Origin: Antedon mediterranea
Lineage: Eukaryota; Echinodermata; Crinoidea; Comatulida; Antedonidae
Length of the DNA stretch: 64,000 nt
Reading direction: 5' to 3'
NCBI RefSeq assembly: GCF_964355755.1
Contig: NC_092678.1
Location: forward strand, 12,620,922 to 12,684,921
The notes under the pieces: model-generated
Database searches by the model: none
The model's input: only the letters and a program-made list of their open reading frames with translations
What the model was told of the DNA's origin: nothing
Part shown: piece after piece, positions 40,301-48,176 of the stretch
Numbering within the stretch: position 1 is the stretch's first letter
Layout: each line of letters opens with the position of its first letter
Program-made: the position numbers and the translations under genes

Positions 40301-42654
40301 TGTGTGAACAATTTCATCTGGTTTCTATGTGGAATAAATTAAAGTTCGTAGATAGTAGTAAACCAGTGTAGCTGTTAGCTGGATGAATCTATCTTCAAAC
40401 TTTACTTATAGTCCTTCTTATAGGGTTAAAGACATCAGACAAGTATTAAAATAAAAAAATGGAGATGGACCGTGTACATCTCGCCAGAACCAACAACAAT
40501 GAATGGACTCCAAAAAGGCACACAAGGTCAAGAAAAAACAAAAACAAGATGGAGGGTTAATATGCAGCATTTGCTTGCATCCTGAATGAGTACTGCACAT
40601 GACAGGAACAAAATAGCTGGGAGAGGCATTTGCCCTGCAGTGGGCAGACAATGGCTGAAATGATGATTTCTGTTCTTGTAACAAAGGAAATATATTATAA
40701 GAATAAACTAACCTTTTTTGCTGTGAGTGCTATTATATAATCAGATGTTTCATTTATAAATGTGTCTGACCTGACCTCTTGACCTGTATCTATGGTGACA
40801 GTCTCATACACTCCAGATGAGGTTTTGTTGGTTAACTCAACCTTAAAAACATTAACAATTTAATCAATTTAAGACATAGTTCATTCAAACATATTTCTAC
40901 ATTTAAGCATGGTTAAAACTAGTCAAAATTAGTGACAGAATGCTAGTTTAGTAGAACAACCTGTGAATAAATGCTGCTGACAAATATGCATGTCTTTGTA
41001 CCTTATCTTAGGTCTTAATATCACCAGTCTTTCAGGTTCTTTTAAATTGATAATTCATAGTATTTTTATATAAACCATTGTCATGTACAGTACTAATTTC
41101 ATACTAACCTTAATAAGTTGTCCATTATCTGTGCCTATAAATGCTATTGTATGGTTCTCTTCAATTGCTGTAGTAACTGATGTTAGTATTTGATCATTAA
41201 CTGTTAGCAATGCCTCTGATACTGCTGCTTCTGTGTAGGTACCTTGTGAAAAACGTCTGTATAGTTGCCTACCATCATTTGGTGGACACATCAATGACTG
41301 AACATCAGCAGCAGTAAAACTGAAAGACTTCATTATCAAAACCAAATTATAGTATACAGGTATTAATAACTTGAACTTGTACAATTTCAGAATTATAATA
41401 AATCCACTTTTTATTAAAAACAAATCAGAATGAGTGGTTAGACTGATTTCCTAGCATTGCCATACAATTTTAGTAAATGCATGCATGTAAATCTACATGT
41501 TTGAAATGAGATTGAACAAGTATTGGTCAAACAAGCATAAGCCACATCAAATACTGTTTGAAATAAGTTTGAAAATAAATATACAGTAAATATCATACTT
41601 GTGAACAATCTGCATCATCAGCATAGTCTAGAGTATAAACATTACTATCAACGTTTAGACATCCATTGAGTGCTTTGAAGAATGCATTTTCAGTATCATT
41701 CCACTTGTAAATACACAATGCAGATTGTCCAGTTGCAACTCCACTTCCATCACCTTTAGCAAACACTCCATACAATACATTATCTCCAGCTTGTAGGCCT
41801 AGTGAGATAGCTAACTCAGATCCTACAGGGCCGATAGACATGGCTTGTACCAAGTTGTAATCAACATTATTATATACACAGCTGAGGTATATCTCAGATA
41901 ATGTATGAAGTGAGTTTTTTTGACAAACACGACTCAGTCGTGAAGTTTTGTTGTTATTCTCACCGGGTCTAAATGCAGCAAAGTAAGTATATCCTTCATA
42001 ATCAAATGCTGTTTTAAAACGTATAGGTTTATTGTAAGATGGTGTCACTGTGATAGCATTGAAATCAGGGTTTGGAAGTTGAAATATTTTCTCAGTATCA
42101 ACACGTCTTCTGGCATTAACATACTTGTAAGAGTACTCTACTGGATCCAATGATGTATGTCCAGATGACACATATAAAACATTTCTTTTGATAACATCAT
42201 CTTTATCATTTGTACCATCATCCAACACACCAGGTGCAATGATTCCAACTGCTGACAGTTCACTCACTATTCCATCTTCAACATTACTTCCATCTAAAGT
42301 TAAATCCAAAACAGATCTTCCTTCACATCTTCCATTGTTTCCTCCTCCACACGTGATCAATCTATCATGATCATAATCAATTTCTAATATTTTATTAACG
42401 TTAGCACAATCATCTGCTGAACATGTTGAAATATTAGCAATGATGTTAAAATCCTCTGACAGTCTGTACAGTGAGTTGTAAGCTCCTATGTAGATATCTC
42501 CTGTTGTACTATGGATTTTGACATGGTACAGATCTTCATTTTCATGAGGTTTAAATTCGAGTAACATATCATTGTCAGATGCTTGTATGCTTATCAGAAA
42601 TGTTGAAGAATATAGCAGAAATACAGAAATGTTTAACAATGTTGGCAAACTCAT
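4484..42654 (-). CDS. Plexin receptor, complete 36-exon gene
   Basis: Single-pass receptor for semaphorins, acting at the plasma membrane; its cytoplasmic domain is a Rap-type GTPase-activating protein with a Rho-GTPase-binding insert. Coding exons: 42654-41599, 41297-41109, 40841-40713, 39506-39394, 39088-38971, 38653-38497, 37940-37844, 35275-35161, 31876-31742, 30867-30766, 30113-30026, 28457-28291, 27985-27813, 27091-26992, 26434-26298, 25978-25814, 24856-24769, 24157-23879, 23501-23343, 22825-22597, 19256-19114, 18509-18391, 15702-15637, 15333-15259, 14686-14620, 13892-13746, 13545-13389, 9719-9607, 7972-7849, 7309-7224, 7024-6911, 6774-6608, 6473-6326, 5335-5198, 5095-5021, 4621-4484. 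Phases agree at every junction and the sum is 5,673 nt, giving 1,890 residues, the usual plexin length. No in-frame stop remains. The ATG opens a hydrophobic signal peptide. The RSRR site recalls B-type plexins, but A versus B type is not settled. A 5' UTR intron may exist: the sequence just before the ATG ends a pyrimidine-rich tract with ATAAG. Confidence 0.93.
5478..5770. repeat. About 105-bp tandem repeat, three copies, intron 33
   Basis: Three imperfect units each hold a CATTGCCTTGACATTT-like core, then TTTGAAGGT and an A-rich stretch. They lie in plexin intron 33. A long minus-strand open frame (5438-5809) is a by-product of AT-rich repetition. Confidence 0.7.
5921..6320. repeat. 51-bp minisatellite beside splice donor, intron 33
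   Basis: About eight near-identical 51-bp units (core CCATGTTGGACGATACTGG, then TCCCTGGCAGTGAACC and ACTAGGCCTACAACA). As 51 is divisible by three, both strands show long open frames (plus 6057-6506, minus 5921-6499) of repeated peptide. On the minus strand the array starts right at the exon 33 donor (CAAAA/GTAAGTAGG at 6326/6325); the GTAGG of the donor region belongs to the repeat edge. Confidence 0.95.
7849..13545 (-). CDS. Plexin exons 27-29: Rho-GTPase-binding domain
   Basis: Exons 13545-13389, 9719-9607 and 7972-7849 encode about residues 1472-1602, the ubiquitin-like Rho-GTPase-binding insert that splits the GAP domain. Landmarks are [40 protein letters not shown] and [13 protein letters not shown]. 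Splice sites are canonical. Introns 27 and 28 are swollen by a TIR-transposon composite and by the 41-bp minisatellite. Confidence 0.92.
8079..8973. repeat. 41-bp minisatellite, about 22 copies, intron 28
   Basis: Highly homogeneous tandem units of 41 bp (GGGCACAGTGTGTTGGACAT, then TGGATTACTGATTGTGAATAA). Scattered variants (TGCTGG, GATATT, GAAATT) allow copy tracking. One early unit is shortened. There are no spacers, so this is not a CRISPR. It lies in plexin intron 28. Confidence 0.96.
8974..9130. repeat. Possible SINE/dispersed repeat remnant
   Basis: The words TTTAGGCAGGACAC and CATCCAGGTGTATAAAATGG resemble a dispersed repeat common in marine invertebrate genomes, recognised from recall only. 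It abuts the 41-bp array. No tRNA-like head is visible. Confidence 0.35.
9930..12041. mobile_element. TIR DNA transposon (hAT5-like), intron 27
   Basis: The left end CAGGCCCGTATGCAG and right end CTGGATACGGGCCTG are inverted repeats. The flanks carry TATCT on both sides, a 5-bp target duplication. A related TIR pair with a 5-bp duplication bounds 46985-51842. A GC-rich segment with CGAGCGAAGCGAGC follows the left end. The element contains a second, hAT-like element from 10159. No transposase frame survives, so this is a non-autonomous composite. Superfamily by TIR and duplication length only. Confidence 0.6.
10159..11720. mobile_element. hAT-like element, right end missing (copy A)
   Basis: It starts CAGGGGTGGCGCCAGGAT, a hAT-type terminus. 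The interior (10165-11700) is near-identical to 48177-51180 (copy B), apart from insertions in B. Inside is a roughly 320-bp direct duplication (about 11046-11340 and 11366-11665), with GTAAACTTCGCCTGG and CAACGTTGAACGATTCG in each half. Here the right end stops at TTCCCCGACG, whereas copy B continues to an inverted terminus. Non-coding. Confidence 0.65.
12300..12445 (+). mobile_element. LINE-type 3' tail
   Basis: The sequence ends with AAATAAAGTTGAATTGAATTG, a TTGAA-repeat tail like that at 1675-1697. This suggests the 3' end of a non-LTR element in plexin intron 27. Coding sequence is not recognisable upstream. Confidence 0.45.
12446..13388. other. Plexin intron 27 remainder
   Basis: No gene, RNA or clear transposon was recognised. 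The plus-strand open frame at 12646-12897 has no recognisable similarity and AT-rich composition. Confidence 0.4.
13746..19256 (-). CDS. Plexin exons 21-26: GAP domain, first half
   Basis: Exons 19256-19114, 18509-18391, 15702-15637, 15333-15259, 14686-14620 and 13892-13746 encode residues about 1266-1471. Matches to the plexin GAP C1 half are clear: [58 protein letters not shown], and [18 protein letters not shown]. The conserved arginine pair before T-(E/D)-S-V reads Ala-Arg here, across the exon 24/25 junction. Confidence 0.93.
14060..14290 (-). mobile_element. tRNA-derived SINE (tRNA-Gly-like head)
   Basis: On the minus strand from about 14288, GCTGTAGCTTGGTGGTTAA matches a Pol III A box, GCCTTCCAATCC resembles a tRNA-Gly(TCC) anticodon arm, and CAGGGTTCAATCCTG matches a B box. 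The body to about 14080 (CGCCAATTACAGGATGGATG in plus sense) recurs without the head at 21255-21345. A functional tRNA is unlikely, because the stems are incomplete and the body is attached. Plexin intron 25. Confidence 0.65.
15420..15552 (+). mobile_element. Poly(A)-tailed retroinsertion end
   Basis: GAAATAAAAACG followed by an uninterrupted run of about 21 A looks like the 3' tail of a retrotransposed sequence in plexin intron 23. The body upstream was not identified. Confidence 0.45.
15760..16760. other. Plexin intron 22, AT-rich, nothing recognised
   Basis: There is no coding potential and no recognised repeat between exon 23 and the inverted-repeat element beginning near 16786. Confidence 0.4.
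16786..17532. mobile_element. Inverted-repeat element with GACC/GACAG arrays
   Basis: It starts AGTCGCGTGCTACAATGC and ends TTCCACGCGACT, giving inverted ends AGTCGCGTG / CACGCGACT. Internally there are two arrays of CCGACAGACAGA words, each followed by CATAGTGAACTATA. A shorter relative with the same ends lies at 60133-60332. Non-coding, MITE-like. Plexin intron 22. Confidence 0.6.
17533..18390. other. Plexin intron 22 right part
   Basis: AT-rich, with overlapping short open frames on the minus strand (17829-18064) that show no recognisable similarity. Nothing else was seen. Confidence 0.4.
19565..22113 (+). mobile_element. Helitron-like element, intron 20
   Basis: It begins TCTATATATAAATTTACG after an A and ends in CTAG before a T, as expected for Helitron insertion between A and T without target duplication. 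The 3' end is a GC-rich hairpin (arms CTAGATGG.ACGC / GCG.ACCATCTAG, one mismatch here). Copies in the opposite orientation lie at 32654-34210, 48679-49954 and 53789-59995. This copy is longer because an interior segment is repeated (19840-20120 and about 20600-20945) and other sequence, including a SINE body at 21255-21345, was added. No helicase frame, so non-autonomous. Confidence 0.75.
21255..21345 (-). mobile_element. SINE body fragment
   Basis: CAACAGCGACCATAATCTCG, then GCAATTACAGGATAG and GTGCTTATAAATTAAGACTC match the body of the SINE at 14060-14290 without its tRNA-like head. It sits inside the Helitron-like element and was probably captured by it or inserted into it. Confidence 0.5.
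22597..28457 (-). CDS. Plexin exons 12-20: PSI3, IPT repeats, TM helix
   Basis: Exon 12 (28457-28291) carries PSI3 (CSRCYSMNT...[10 protein letters not shown]). Exons 13-19 encode IPT folds, including [18 protein letters not shown] and [19 protein letters not shown], the repeated start of an IPT. Exon 18 has R-S-R-R at about residues 1068-1071, a furin-type consensus. Exon 20 (22825-22597) holds the membrane helix (about residues 1212-1234, [20 protein letters not shown]...), then HRRR and a charged coiled coil ([14 protein letters not shown]) typical of the plexin juxtamembrane segment. Confidence 0.92.
22826..23342. other. Plexin intron 19
   Basis: Nothing recognised beyond splice signals. 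AT-rich. Confidence 0.4.
24160..24768. other. Plexin intron 17
   Basis: AT-rich. Around 24460-24620 is an imperfect inverted repeat (TGGTTACTACTAGAGATGCA against TTGCGTCTCTAGTGGCAACC), probably a MITE remnant. A looser pair occurs at 23680-23800 in intron 18. Confidence 0.4.
25340..25795 (+). pseudogene. LINE reverse transcriptase C-terminal fragment
   Basis: Plus-strand frames read [20 protein letters not shown], then [19 protein letters not shown] and [27 protein letters not shown], the standard C-terminal end of L2/CR1-type non-LTR reverse transcriptases. Small frame breaks are present. The 3' end approaches ATTATTATTAT, a microsatellite tail. It lies in plexin intron 16, antisense to the gene, and ends close to the exon 16 donor. 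Confidence 0.8.
26640..26830. repeat. About 65-bp tandem repeat, three copies, intron 14
   Basis: Units contain GAATGAAAGTAGA, GAGTGAAATTGCATTA, TTTCACTCTTATC and TTGTTCTA. GAGTGAAA and TTTCACTC are inverted, so each unit can fold back. Non-coding. Confidence 0.8.
27619..27652. repeat. Perfect inverted repeat (hairpin), intron 13
   Basis: Arms ATAAGTTAGAACAC and GTGTTCTAACTTAT, 14 bp each, flank the 5-bp spacer AGAGA. GAACACagagaGTGTTC resembles a loosely spaced steroid-receptor palindrome; function unknown. Confidence 0.7.
28458..29215. other. Plexin intron 11, AT-rich, nothing recognised
   Basis: No genes or repeats were identified before the SINE that begins near 29260. Confidence 0.4.
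29260..29582 (-). mobile_element. tRNA-derived SINE (Leu/Ser-like head)
   Basis: On the minus strand from about 29582, ATGGCCGAGCGGTTAAGGC is a strong A box of the class II tRNA (Leu/Ser) type, and AGGGTTCGAGGCC is a B box. The spacing allows a long variable arm. An unrelated body extends to about 29260. Acceptor-stem pairing is poor, so this is a SINE and not a tRNA gene. Plexin intron 11. Confidence 0.7.
30026..35275 (-). CDS. Plexin exons 8-11: PSI2 and second IPT domain
   Basis: Exon 8 (35275-35161) encodes [19 protein letters not shown], a second PSI domain. Exons 9-11 (31876-31742, 30867-30766, 30113-30026) encode an IPT-like fold with paired cysteines (YECELEIEA ... ANITCSQYT) ending [11 protein letters not shown]. 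Together they span residues about 620-766. Intron 8 is enlarged by a nested transposon pair. Confidence 0.88.
30870..31740. other. Plexin intron 9
   Basis: AT-rich, no recognised elements. Confidence 0.4.
32292..35095. mobile_element. hAT-like transposon with 8-bp duplication, intron 8
   Basis: The ends TAGTGGCGTATCCAG and CTGGATACGCCACTG are inverted. AATAGAAG flanks both sides (32284-32291 and 35096-35103), the 8-bp target duplication of hAT elements. About 1.25 kb of its own sequence remains around a nested Helitron-like insertion (32654-34210). No transposase frame survives. The right end lies 65 bp from the exon 8 donor. Confidence 0.85.
32654..34210 (-). mobile_element. Helitron-like element nested in hAT, intron 8
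   Basis: In plus sense it starts CTAGATGGCACGC (the 3' hairpin end) after an A and ends TTTATATATAGA before a T. It is therefore a minus-oriented copy of the family at 19565-22113, inserted between A and T. An internal segment of about 240 bp is duplicated (33226-33470 and 33490-33730). The open frames inside have no recognisable similarity. Confidence 0.78.
35342..37843. other. Plexin intron 7, nothing recognised
   Basis: About 2.5 kb of AT-rich sequence. No conserved coding segment, SINE or TIR was recognised. Confidence 0.4.
37844..39506 (-). CDS. Plexin exons 4-7: PSI1 and first IPT domain
   Basis: Exons at 39506-39394, 39088-38971, 38653-38497 and 37940-37844 encode about residues 459-620. 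The cysteine-rich start ([14 protein letters not shown] ... [11 protein letters not shown]) is a PSI knot. A first IPT/immunoglobulin-like fold follows and reaches FFDCSAITS. Splice sites are canonical and phases run 0-2-0-1-2. Confidence 0.88.
39700..40270. repeat. Unclassified dispersed repeat, intron 3
   Basis: The segment has a different texture from its surroundings, with words such as GCGGTCTATAAACGCTTAGA and GGGGTGGCTTTAGTAAGACC. It probably derives from a transposon, but no ends or coding relic were found. Confidence 0.35.
40430..40680 (+). pseudogene. LINE C-terminal fragment (RTE/R1-like)
   Basis: Plus-strand frames give [17 protein letters not shown] shifting to [16 protein letters not shown], a KTRWR-like segment, [10 protein letters not shown] and SGQTMAEMM. 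This resembles the end of non-LTR retrotransposon proteins (W.GHIAR..D..W...). Frame-broken. The antisense open frame at 40418-40684 is a shadow. Plexin intron 3. Confidence 0.6.
40713..41297 (-). CDS. Plexin exons 2-3: end of sema domain
   Basis: Exon 2 (41297-41109) and exon 3 (40841-40713) encode residues 353-458 and finish the propeller. They include [12 protein letters not shown], the usual last-blade GT..G..K motif. The exon 2 acceptor is GTTCAG/TCATTG at 41298/41297. An earlier AG at about 41311 would put a stop in frame, so the chosen site is the one that preserves the reading frame. Confidence 0.9.
41599..42654 (-). CDS. Plexin exon 1: signal peptide and sema domain
   Basis: Encodes residues 1-352. 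Residues 1 to about 25 form a hydrophobic signal peptide ending in SIQA. The rest is most of the sema beta-propeller, the semaphorin-binding module, with the family-typical segment [16 protein letters not shown], then [11 protein letters not shown] and [19 protein letters not shown]. The donor is TCACAA/GTATGA at 41599/41598. One large first coding exon holding most of the sema domain is common in plexin genes. This exon has two further copies and a relic on the plus strand at 60.5-64 kb. Confidence 0.95.
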
Positions 42655-43340
42655 ATTTAAAGATGAGAGAACGTCATTACCTTATGAAAGAAAATAAAAA
42701 AAACACTACTTTAAAATAAGAAATACAATGAATCATTAATGATTAATTTTTATATGCCTTTACTGAATAGCAATCTACTATCTATAATCATTAATTAAAA
42801 AGCTAAAACTGGATTGTACTAAGATTGATTTTCTGATATGACCAACAAGCATGGAAAAATATCCCACTCAGATAATATTGCTCCTTTCAGGATTACATGC
42901 TGCACAGGATAGTTTAGTACAGTACCGGTATGTATAGTATCAGAGTATCAGTTTTGTCTAATACCTATTTTATGTCTGCATACAAAATTTGTATAACTTG
43001 TAACCAGTGTTTAATCTTCTGATTTATTGCACATTTTCACACACGCATATGCTGAGAAATATCGGGAGAAAAGCGTAGTTGCACGCTATTTGATTACTAT
43101 GATTGGTCAGTTTAATACCAGGGCAATACACGCGCGCACAGAACAAAAACAGGCCTCTCTCTGTGTTTTTCTCCCGAGATCCTGTTCATACTATGCAAAC
43201 CTGGTTACAACTTCTTACATTATAAAGTTGTTACATTAAATTTTGCAATATGAAAAGGATATAACTCTATGTTTTGAACAGTCAAACAATTTGAAGATTT
43301 ATTTTGGGTTCTCCACTTAAAACTGGTTTATTTTTATATA
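42655..43340. promoter_or_regulatory. Plexin upstream region, minus strand
   Basis: The roughly 25 nt before the minus-strand ATG (AAGGTAATGACG, TCATCTTTAA) recur before the plus-strand copy at 60986 (AAGGTAATGATG, TCATCTTTAA). The duplication therefore reached into the 5' UTR. A pyrimidine-rich tract then ATAAG suggests a 5' UTR splice acceptor at about 42681. No TATA box or initiator could be supported. Confidence 0.4.
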
Positions 43341-44249
43341 ATTAGTAGAGAGGCCAAATACACAAAAGTCCTCTATAAAAAGTTTGGGAGGCATTTTTTG
43401 TTAATAGCAGGCAACCATGTTGAATGTATCCTTTGTGGGGTGACAAAAACGATAGGGGTGGATGCCATCTTCAGTTTTGGGTTTTAAGGTTAGTTTATGT
43501 GGTCAAGAGGTCAAACAAGGTCAAAATATAGGATTTTTTTTTATTCATGGAAAATCATCTACATCATCAGATCTATCCAAAAAGGTATATCTGAAGATCA
43601 ACTGATGCTTCATATTATAGTAATTATGAGATAAACATTTAATTTTACACATAAAAACATAGGAAATTAAATATAAAAGTGTCATTTTCTCAAAATGTTG
43701 TTTTCACATATTTCTGTAAAGTACACACAGTTTTTTAATAGGCTTTTCCCAGTCTGTTGTAAATTTGTCTTTTTCATGTTGTCCACCAGTCATCGTTTTG
43801 ATTTTTGTCGGAAAAAATAGGTCAAGTGTTATATGTATGAAACGCCATATGTGCCAAAAGATTGGTCTTTTACTATAATATTAATATTACCTATAATAAT
43901 GTAATACAGTAATATTTAGAAATTTGTTTTTAGAAAAATTATTAATATTACCTATAATAATGTAATAATATTTAGAAATTTGTTTTTAGAAAAATTTAGA
44001 AAACAGAGACCCCCCTATATGATATAATGTCGAGATGTTTTTGTTTGGGTCAGAGACCCCCTATAATGTAATTATTTAAACATTTTTTTCATTATTTCAA
44101 TGATACAAGTTTTTATTGAAGTTTGTTGTTTCAAGAAATCTCGAAAGAAAAACCTGGGTATCGAGTCTTTGTTTTCAAAAACTCAAACTATTGGACTTTA
44201 TCAAGGTTGGAAGGAGTGGTAAATGGGGACTTCTTCTTGAGGCCTTCGC

Positions 44250-44790
44250 ATCTATGCTATCATGGCTGACGCTGATAACAAATATAAACTTCTTAAGTAA
44301 TTAAGAAGTCCTTTATACACATGGATAAAGACGGTTTTAACGTTATTTACAAACATTACGTTACGTACTGTGTCCAGGTATGAAATCCATTTCTCCCAAA
44401 AAGTAAACGCACTTGAAGAGGACAACGTCATGCGACAAATCAAATTCCAGCTATCCATTCTTATTCATATGAAGATCGTTTAAAGTTTCTTGGCCTAACA
44501 ACCCTGTATGACAGACGAATTCATGGTGACTTGATTGAAAATTTTCAAAAAATTTCGAGGGTGTAGCCAAGGAAGACTTCCTTCAAATAAGATGCAATCT
44601 AAGCAGAAATACACGAGGACATCAGCTTAGACTTTTTAAACCTAAATTTCACAAAGGACTGATAGATCCATTTTTTCACAATTAGTAATTATATATTTTA
44701 ATAGTTTGCCAACCAAAGTCATCATTTCTGAAACCACCAACACATTTAAAAACCGATTGGATTCGTTGTAGAAATGAGGTTAAAAGGGTA
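44250..44790 (+). pseudogene. LINE reverse transcriptase 3' fragment
   Basis: Plus-strand frames read HYVTYCVQV, NQIPAIHSYSYEDRLKFLGL TTLYDRRIHGDLIENFQKI, then RLFKPKFHKGL and FNSLPTKVIISETTNTFKNR LDSL. This is the standard C-terminal region of jockey/CR1-type reverse transcriptases. Several stops and frameshifts occur. Nested in the 3.6-kb element. Confidence 0.8.
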
Positions 44791-44999
44791 AACAAATTTA
44801 CCTATCTAAACTATCAGAACCAATATTCTAAACACTGAGTGGATGATTGATCAATTCAAAATAGAATCATTGGTATAACAAGAAACGCTGTAATTCATTG
44901 ATAGGTTCTGCATGACATGGTCAGACTGATCACGAATCACACATAATACACAATATTCTTTCGAACTGACAGATAATAAGGAAGATCTTATATTCAAAG

Positions 45000-45800
45000 T
45001 AACAACTTATTGAAAGAAAAAAAAACAGTAGAACTTAGAACTTTATGAGCCACTGAGAAAGCATCGCTCTAAACCTTTGCGGATTTCTATAAGGCAACTG
45101 TTTCGATAAAGTATATAAAAACTGACAGAAAATCTGCTGATCAACCATTGGAGTATGATCATAGCCCAATTTTAATATCTTTAACCAAATATGACTTCAC
45201 ATATCTTGATGGATGGCGTTGAAATACCCACAGATGTTCCAGAAGAAAACTTACAGTAAAAACATGATGGTCATGCACTATAGGATGCAGTAAACATGGC
45301 TGTAAACATTTGGTGACTATGCAAGTATTTATGCAAGTTACCTAGATATTTCGTCATTTTGTTGTATTTGATCATTACATTGGAAAGGGGTGGATAAAAG
45401 CAGTGACACGATTGAAAGGATAGTCCCAATGTACTAATCTGTACTTCCGTATGTGTTTTGGGCCACACTCATCGGTTTGGAGGAGAACAAATATCACACA
45501 GTTTTTAGACATTCTTTATGTCAATAACAAAGAGCTTGCAATTATACATGAAAGTTGATGTTAATAATGATATGCACTTTGTAACAGTAGCCTTCAAAAG
45601 TATGGACGATGTCTGGTATAGTGAACAATAAAGTGGTTGAAAACCTATTAAGAATAATCTAACCAGCTTCCATGCCATTACAGGTTGCAGCACGTCATTA
45701 TTTGCTGGTTATGGGAAGAGGTCATACTGGAAATCATTTGTAACGCATCCACTCCTTGTAAATGGAATTGATTAAGATTAAGACTTTCCACGTACAGTGT
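45000..45800 (+). pseudogene. Decayed frame of an uncharacterised TE-linked family
   Basis: About 45655-45775 reads LTSFHAITGCSTSLFAGYGK RSYWKSF. I recall FHA.TGCDT...GKGK...W as a motif of uncharacterised, often repetitive, invertebrate proteins. A cysteine-rich stretch (CTIGCSKHGCKHL) occurs at about 45265-45305, although the order looks unusual. Many stops. Possibly the dead gene of the surrounding long-TIR element; the function of the family is unknown to me. Confidence 0.45.
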
Positions 45801-47449
45801 ACACTAAAGTTTAGTATGGCCAAATATATGGTACTCTTGAGCAGATAACTGTATAATAACAGACTACTCTTTGGTGCTACCTCCATCTAGACTCAGTGAC
45901 CATATACCATTAACACTAGTGATATATATTTCCCTTAAATATTAAGTATTTCACTTCACTCAATAAATATTTAAGTACCTGTATTTCTACTTCGGGAAAC
46001 ACTTAAAGTTAAAAAAACTCACCTATGGTGACGTGAATACAGATATCATAGAACCTAAACATACGAGCCAACTATCAGGCAGAGATCAGTATGTGGCCTA
46101 AATGAATCGGGTCGTTTGGAAGCACCTAACCCAGTTGTCAGTTTGGAACTTGTTACATGTGTATGTAAACTAAAGAGCCAGATGAAGTTGTTACAGAAAG
46201 CATGCATATGTGGTTGTGATTCAATCGTTTGCCGTTACCTAGATGGCCAGTAGGCATTATATATCAGTGCTTGAAGAAATACACACCTCAGAGCGTTACC
46301 TCCTTCCATCCCAGAAAAATTTTGAATATTGGCATGTGCCCATGCCGCCCATTACTCCCAACCCACAAATCCTCTGTGACCGTTTTTAAATGAAATTTAA
46401 GACATTCCAGTAGGCCTCCAATTTCGGTTATTTTGATACTCTAGGACTCATCCTCTCCATTCCTTGAACACCTTCCAGGAGTGAGTCAAAAAGTTTAAAA
46501 TCTTCCCAGTACAATTCTGGTCTTTTTGACACCACACTATAACCATCAGCCCAAGACTATCATGAACATTATATTTATTTCAATTATTAATACCGATAAT
46601 GAACAGGTCTGTGCTCTATTTGACCTTATGACCTTGAAAATGACCTTTAAACTTGTACAGTAAGTTAAAAAATTGATGAACTTCACCATCTGCAGCAATA
46701 TGTCAATAATGATCCAATAATGGTTACATTTCTTTTAATTAGCTTATATGTTGTTGAAAACAGCTTAAACCTCTATTTTACCATATTTGACCTTACAACC
46801 TTGAAAATGACCTTTGACCTGAAATTTGAGAGCGGCATCCACCCCTATCTTTGTTGTCATCCCATAAGGGATATATTCCACATGGTTGCCTGCTATTAAC
46901 AGAAAATGCCCCCCATGATGAAAAAGCACACATTGGCCGCCCTACTATATTTATTGATAAGTATCTTTGATGGATGTACAGTTACAGGTCCGTAGCCAGG
47001 GGGGGTTTTTATGGTTCGGGCGAACCCCCCCTTTACAGCGAACCCCCTTAACCAACTGCGAACCCCCATCCCCGACTGCGAACCCCCATCCCCGACATGC
47101 CCAATACCTCACCCTCATCTCCAAAAATCCTCCAAATACGTGCCCCACAGTACAAAAAGTTGTTTGTAAATTGAAAAATTCGTAAACTTGTTCGTGAACC
47201 TTCTTCTCTGTATGAGCGTCAACTAGTGATACGTGTCTGTAAATTTCTAAAAGCTGCAAATGAATTGCCGATTTTAACCTGAAAAATAAATGTTTGGTCC
47301 CTGCATGTAACATGATATTGACGCGTCTCATAGCGAGCTGGCGCACGAACGATTCGTACAAAGGACACCGCCAGACAACTGCGTACCTATTGTTTAGATC
47401 ACTGGCAGTCAGGCAGCATGCATAAAGTATAGCCTTCCGACGTACATCA

Positions 47450-48176
47450 GTATTTATGTGCGACTATGAAGTATAATGTATCACTTACGATATCATTAAC
47501 TCTCACATTTCTCCTATCAGTATTCCATTTTTTCCGAGGTACTAATAACGGGAACACATCTCTTATCCAACATTTCCAGAAACTATCAACGATGCGTTGC
47601 ATAAACTCGAATCGGTGTCTTGGATTCTTCGTATCCCGAAATGGTCCATTTGATATTCCACTTGATGCTCGTCCTAACAAAATATCATTTGGACATAAAT
47701 AGCTACCGTCGTCCGGGTCATTCGGAATTCTTCCTATTGGTCGTTGATTCACTAAGTTACTAACTTCCATGAAACAAGTTTGCAACTCAAACGGCGTCAT
47801 GGTTTGTTGCCCAATGGCTTTTCTTAAAGCAAGTTTACAGCTTTTGACTAGTGACTCGGCACATCCGTTTTGGTGCGGTGCCAATGGCGTTGTAAATTTC
47901 CATTGTACTCTTTTCTCGGCTCAAAACTCCTTTAACTCCTTTTGATCAACAATCGATGTATTTACAGGCCAATCCTCCTCAGGCAAGTATAAGAACTCTG
48001 GTCCAATTCGCCATCTTCCGTTAAGCTGTTTAACTGGTATGCCACGTGATACATCGTCTGCTACATTATGCTCACCGGGGACGTGTCTCCATTGCGACGG
48101 CTCTGACATGCTCTGTATTTCTCCAATTCTATTTGATACAAATGACTTAAAGCCTCTCGCTTGGCTTCTTATCCAT
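47450..48176 (-). pseudogene. BEL/Pao retrotransposon pol fragment
   Basis: Minus strand. At 48170-47921 it reads FKSFVSNRIGEIQSMSEPSQ, WRHVPGEHNVADDVSRG and PEFLYLPEEDWP, the linker after RNase H. At 47910-47450 it reads QWKFTTPLAPHQNGCAESLV, LVNQRPIG, LCPNDILLGR, FWKCWIRDVFPLL and NVRVNDIV, the integrase C-terminal part. The two parts are almost adjacent, so the integrase zinc finger and the first catalytic acidic residues are deleted. No LTRs seen. Dead fragment. Confidence 0.85.

Larger units (their letters stand above)
43345..46945. mobile_element. 3.6-kb DNA element with long inverted ends
   Basis: Left 43345-43465 and right 46835-46945 are inverted copies of about 100 bp. Both hold GTTAATAGCAGGCAACCATG and TAGGGGTGGATGCC, and the outer end reads TAGTAG.G.GGCCAA. 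Subterminal regions are rich in AGGTCA/TGACCT words. Inside are a LINE fragment (44250-44790) and decayed frames of an uncharacterised family (about 45000-45800). It lies upstream of the minus-strand plexin ATG. No target duplication was identified. Confidence 0.65.

Noticed and set aside
41298-41330. Upstream acceptor for plexin exon 2 (TTTCAG at about 41311)
   Set aside because: Using it puts an in-frame TGA directly after the splice; the GTTCAG site at 41298 keeps the frame.
44600-44790. Independent small gene in the LINE region
   Set aside because: Short frames fit only a known LINE C-terminal pattern with stops.
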